This document shows, in pieces, positions 62,123 through 64,000 of a stretch of 64,000 nt of DNA. Position 1 is the first letter of the stretch. The number at the start of each line of letters is the position of its first letter. This stretch comes from Mycobacterium sp. Z3061 (GTDB taxonomy: Bacteria > Actinomycetota > Actinomycetes > Mycobacteriales > Mycobacteriaceae). The position numbers and the translations under genes are program-made. The notes under the pieces were generated by a model that worked only from the letters and a program-made list of their open reading frames with translations, searched no databases and had not been told where the DNA came from. Where the stretch lies: positions 3,968,001 to 4,032,000 of the forward strand of contig NZ_CP134062.1 in NCBI RefSeq assembly GCF_031583025.1. Direction: 5' to 3'.

Positions 62123-64000
62123 GTGTGTGGATTGTTGGCCTTCGTCGCCGCTCCCCCGGGCTTGGACGGGCCTGCCGGAGCCGATGCCGCGGCAGCGCAT
62201 GCCGCCGAGGCCGACGGCGCGATCGCGCGCGCATCGCACCTGATGCGCCATCGCGGACCCGACGAACCGGGCACCTGGGCCGACCCTGACGCGGACGGTT
62301 CGGTGGTCTTCGGTTTCAACCGCCTCTCCATCATCGACATCGCGCATTCCCACCAGCCGCTGAGCTGGGGACCGCCGGAGGCGCCGGGCCGCTACGTGCT
62401 GGTGTTCAACGGCGAGATCTACAACTACCTGGAGCTGCGCGAGGAACTGCGCACCCAGCACGGCGTCGTATTCGCCACCGACGGCGACGGTGAAGCCATC
62501 GTCGCGGGCTTCCATCATTGGGGCACCGACCTGCTCAAGCGTTTGCGCGGCATGTTCGCGTTCGCGCTGTGGGACACCGTCACCCGGGAGCTCTTCTGCG
62601 CCCGCGACCCGTTCGGCATCAAGCCGTTGTTCATGGCGACCGGCGCCGGCGGCACCGCGGTGGCCAGCGAGAAGAAATGCCTGCTCGACCTGGCTGACTT
62701 GATCGGCTTCGACGCCGGGGGCTCCGGGATCGATGAACGCGCGGTGCAGCACTACACCGTCCTGCAGTACGTGCCCGAACCCGAGACGTTGCACCGCGGC
62801 GTGCGCCGGCTCGAGTCGGGCTGCTACGCCCGGATCCGGCCGGGGTCGGCGCCGGCGGTCACGCGATATTTTGTTCCTCGGTTTGCCGCGGTGCCGATTA
62901 CGTCGGGCACCGAACAGGCCCGCTACGACGAGATCACCGCGGTGCTCGAGGACTCGGTTGCCAAGCACATGCGCGCCGACGTCACCGTCGGGTCGTTTCT
63001 GTCCGGCGGCATCGACTCCACGGCCATCGCGGCACTGGCGATCCGGCACAACCCGCGCCTGATCACCTTCACCACCGGCTTCGAGCGCGAGGGCTTCTCC
63101 GAACTCGACGTCGCGGTAGCATCGGCGGAGGCGATCGGGGCCCGGCACATCGCGAAGGTGGTGAGCGCCGAGGAGTTCGTGGGCGCGCTACCCGAGATCG
63201 TCTGGTACCTCGACGAGCCGGTGGCCGACCCGGCGCTGGTGCCGCTGTTCTTCGTCGCCCGCGAGGCGCGCAAGCACGTCAAGGTGGTGCTGTCCGGCGA
63301 AGGCGCCGACGAGTTGTTCGGCGGCTACACGATCTACCGCGAGCCGCTGTCGCTCAAACCGTTCGACTACCTGCCCCGGTCGCTGCGACGGTCGATGGGC
63401 AAGGTGTCCAAGCCGCTACCGGAGGGGATGCGCGGCAAGAGCCTGCTGCACCGGGGCTCGCTGACGCTGGAAGAGCGCTACTACGGCAACGCCCGCAGCT
63501 TCTCCGACGCTCAGCTACGCGACGTGCTGCCCCGATTCCGGGAGGACTGGACCCACACCGACGTCACGGCGCCGGTGTACGCCGAGTCGGCGGGCTGGGA
63601 CCCCGTGGCGCGGATGCAGCACATCGACCTGTTCACCTGGCTGCGCGGCGACATCCTGGTCAAGGCCGACAAGATGACGATGGCCAACTCACTGGAGCTG
63701 CGGGTGCCGTTCCTGGACCCCGAAGTGTTCGCTGTGGCCTCGCGGCTGCCCTACCAGGCCAAGATCACCCGCACCACGACCAAGTACGCGCTGCGGCGCG
63801 CGCTGGAGCCGATCGTGCCGGCGCACGTGCTCAACCGCCCCAAACTAGGGTTCCCGGTGCCGATCCGGCACTGGCTGCGCGCCGGCGAGCTGCTGGAGTG
63901 GGGCTACGAGCTGGTCGACAAATCGCAGGCCGGCCACCTCGTCGACCTGGCCGCAGTCCGCCGGATGCTCGACGAGCACCGGGTGGGCACCAGCGATCAC
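62123..64000 (+). CDS. asnB: AsnB, glutamine-hydrolysing asparagine synthetase (3' end outside window)
   Basis: The first 626 codons are present, with no stop before the window end; the family member in M. tuberculosis is about 650 aa, so few codons are missing. The start GTG-TGT-GGA places the N-terminal nucleophile Cys2 of the class II glutaminase domain (RHRGPDEPG, VFNGEIYNY, TDGDGEAI, RDPFGIKPLF). The synthetase domain has the ATP-pyrophosphatase loop SFLSGGIDSTAIA and SGEGADELFGGY. It makes asparagine or an analogous amidation; in actinobacteria AsnB-type enzymes have also been tied to amidation of peptidoglycan meso-DAP, which would fit this location. No ribosome-binding site precedes the start. 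Confidence 0.95.
   Translation, partial: MCGLLAFVAAPPGLDGPAGADAAAAHAAEADGAIARASHLMRHRGPDEPGTWADPDADGSVVFGFNRLSIIDIAHSHQPLSWGPPEAPGRYVLVFNGEIYNYLELREELRTQHGVVFATDGDGEAIVAGFHHWGTDLLKRLRGMFAFALWDTVTRELFCARDPFGIKPLFMATGAGGTAVASEKKCLLDLADLIGFDAGGSGIDERAVQHYTVLQYVPEPETLHRGVRRLESGCYARIRPGSAPAVTRYFVPRFAAVPITSGTEQARYDEITAVLEDSVAKHMRADVTVGSFLSGGIDSTAIAALAIRHNPRLITFTTGFEREGFSELDVAVASAEAIGARHIAKVVSAEEFVGALPEIVWYLDEPVADPALVPLFFVAREARKHVKVVLSGEGADELFGGYTIYREPLSLKPFDYLPRSLRRSMGKVSKPLPEGMRGKSLLHRGSLTLEERYYGNARSFSDAQLRDVLPRFREDWTHTDVTAPVYAESAGWDPVARMQHIDLFTWLRGDILVKADKMTMANSLELRVPFLDPEVFAVASRLPYQAKITRTTTKYALRRALEPIVPAHVLNRPKLGFPVPIRHWLRAGELLEWGYELVDKSQAGHLVDLAAVRRMLDEHRVGTSDH

Noticed and set aside
62006..63148. 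380-codon open frame on the minus strand opposite asnB
   Set aside because: AsnB motifs on the plus strand are unambiguous and the opposite frame has no recognisable domain.

Overview
The window is a chromosomal segment of a slow-growing, non-tuberculous Mycobacterium. Gene order matches the Mycobacterium tuberculosis block Rv2140c to Rv2201 almost gene for gene. GC content is high, GTG and TTG starts are common, and there are both a PPE-MPTR gene fragment and a PE_PGRS gene, families expanded in slow growers. No insertion sequence, prophage or CRISPR array was seen. Gene names and length comparisons with M. tuberculosis come from recalled family knowledge, not from a search.

Layout. 1-3.6 kb is accessory: the 3' end of a PPE-MPTR gene, a histidine kinase and a NarL-type response regulator encoded tail to tail, and a small alpha/beta hydrolase. 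3.6-7 kb holds a PEBP-like protein, an M20 peptidase, a tRNA-Leu(GAG), a phosphoribosyltransferase and a small membrane protein. 7-29.7 kb is the division and cell wall (dcw) cluster, all on the minus strand. In transcription order it runs mraZ, rsmH, ftsL, pbpB, a PE_PGRS gene, murE, murF, mraY, murD, ftsW, murG, murC, ftsQ, ftsZ, yfiH, a yggS-like gene, sepF, a yggT-like gene and wag31. Most neighbours overlap by 4 bases. MraZ-box-like repeats lie in front of mraZ.

30-51 kb carries envelope lipid and lipoglycan genes: GNAT, lppM, a MTHFR-like gene, idsA2, mptA, the PknL kinase with its DNA-binding partner, aroG, an RNase AS-like nuclease, mptC, a PlsC-type acyltransferase, an ArsA-like ATPase with two SRPBCC proteins, fadD15, pimB, a HExxH protein and ripC. 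51-54 kb has a DnaQ/GIY-YIG nuclease fusion and trpD. 54-62 kb is the cytochrome bcc-aa3 supercomplex locus: ctaE-qcrC-qcrA-qcrB on the plus strand, and ctaC-ctaF plus mmpS3 on the minus strand. The window ends inside asnB.

The genes fall into three linked jobs. One is peptidoglycan precursor synthesis and septum or pole assembly (Mur enzymes, FtsZ/Q/W/L, PbpB, SepF, Wag31, RipC). The second is PIM/LM/LAM lipoglycan and phospholipid synthesis (IdsA2, MptA, MptC, PimB, acyltransferase). The third is terminal respiration (QcrCAB, CtaC/E/F).

The most unusual observations are two genes whose N-terminal motifs lie upstream of any ATG, GTG or TTG and seem to start at CTG inside a CTGA overlap; a perfect 23-bp-arm inverted repeat at 39.5 kb; the tail-to-tail two-component pair; and a PE_PGRS gene inside the dcw operon.
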